From NCBI RefSeq assembly GCF_002165305.2, contig NZ_CP032286.1:1922001-1986000 (forward strand): DNA of 64,000 bases, read 5' to 3'. Below the pieces are notes generated by a model. That model made no database searches. It had not been told where the DNA came from and saw nothing but the letters and a program-made list of their open reading frames with translations. This DNA is from Acinetobacter sp. WCHA55 (GTDB lineage Bacteria; Pseudomonadota; Gammaproteobacteria; Pseudomonadales; Moraxellaceae). Positions 63,906 through 64,000 of the stretch are shown in pieces; the first letter of the stretch is position 1; every line of letters starts with the position of its first letter. The position numbers were made by a program, and so were the translations under genes.

Positions 63906-64000
63906 TTAGGCCAAGCGCACCGCAAAGGCGAAATTGGTAATCTTGTCGGTATCCTTGACGCCCGGCGCGCTTTCGACGCCGCTGGAGGTATCGACCAGCG
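63906..64000 (-). CDS. trpF: 3' end of phosphoribosylanthranilate isomerase (trpF/iso)
   Basis: The window ends inside a minus-strand frame whose C-terminus reads LVDTSSGVESAPGVKDTDKI then TNFAFAVRLA and stops at TAA (63908-63906). The SSGVE-PGVKD motif is the phosphate-binding C-terminal segment of TrpF. In Tn125 a truncated trpF follows bleMBL; only the 3' end can be seen here. Confidence 0.88.
   Translation of the reverse strand, partial: LVDTSSGVESAPGVKDTDKITNFAFAVRLA

Overview
The left three quarters of the window (1 to about 48.6 kb) is AT-rich DNA with the gene content and style of an Acinetobacter species: a MuxABC/MdtABC-type efflux operon, a FecIR-type iron system, a type I secreted RTX/BapA-like adhesin, a TonB-ExbB-ExbD cluster, and an ISAba1 at its right border. 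The last 15 kb is a mosaic of resistance and mobility DNA with sharp changes in base composition. Whether the replicon is a chromosome with a resistance island or a very large plasmid cannot be decided from this window. No tRNA, rRNA or CRISPR array was recognised.

Layout. 0.2-9.1 kb: a four-gene tripartite efflux operon with two RND pumps and its own outer-membrane factor. 9.2-13.5 kb: Fur box, FecI sigma factor, FecR anti-sigma factor and a siderophore receptor with a signalling domain. 13.5-17.5 kb: GNAT acetyltransferase, PaiB-like protein, divergent MocR regulator, and a YddG-like exporter. 17.6-31.3 kb: a five-gene operon on the minus strand, in the order giant adhesin, glycosyltransferase, TolC, type I ABC exporter, HlyD. 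The adhesin carries 18 copies of a 43-residue collagen-like repeat, 15 of them identical in protein sequence. 32.0-33.2 kb: cysteine desulfurase. 33.4-41.1 kb: an eight-gene operon that closely parallels the Bacillus subtilis ytmI/yxe operons for salvage of S-modified cysteines (two luciferase-like monooxygenases, M20 deacylase, two binding proteins, GNAT, permease, ATPase). A TonB-dependent receptor and a glutathione transferase-like gene run divergently from it. 45.1-47.2 kb: tonB-exbB-exbD. 47.4-48.6 kb: a decayed YfaP/TPR gene, cut off from its upstream region by ISAba1.

Resistance and mobility region. ISAba1 (48610-49790) lies directly upstream of sul2 and supplies an outward promoter; sul2 is followed by a glmM fragment and a truncated ISCR2. 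An IS1006-like IS6 element (52020-52838) replaces the rest of ISCR2 and joins it to a low-GC plasmid segment with a small membrane protein and a MobA/TraA-type relaxase. At 56811 an ISAba125 begins what I read as one side of Tn125, the transposon that carries blaNDM: ISAba125, truncated acyltransferase (pac), ISCR27 (also called ISCR21), groEL, groES, cutA, a dsbD/Tat-protein chimera, and the 3' end of trpF at the window edge. The carbapenemase and bleomycin-resistance genes would be expected just past position 64000 but are not in this sequence.

The points I consider most worth a second look are the possible glycosylated collagen-like adhesin system, the predicted S-alkylcysteine salvage operon with its own TonB machinery nearby, and a shared oriIS-like sequence that fixes the exact insertion ends of two different ISCR elements.
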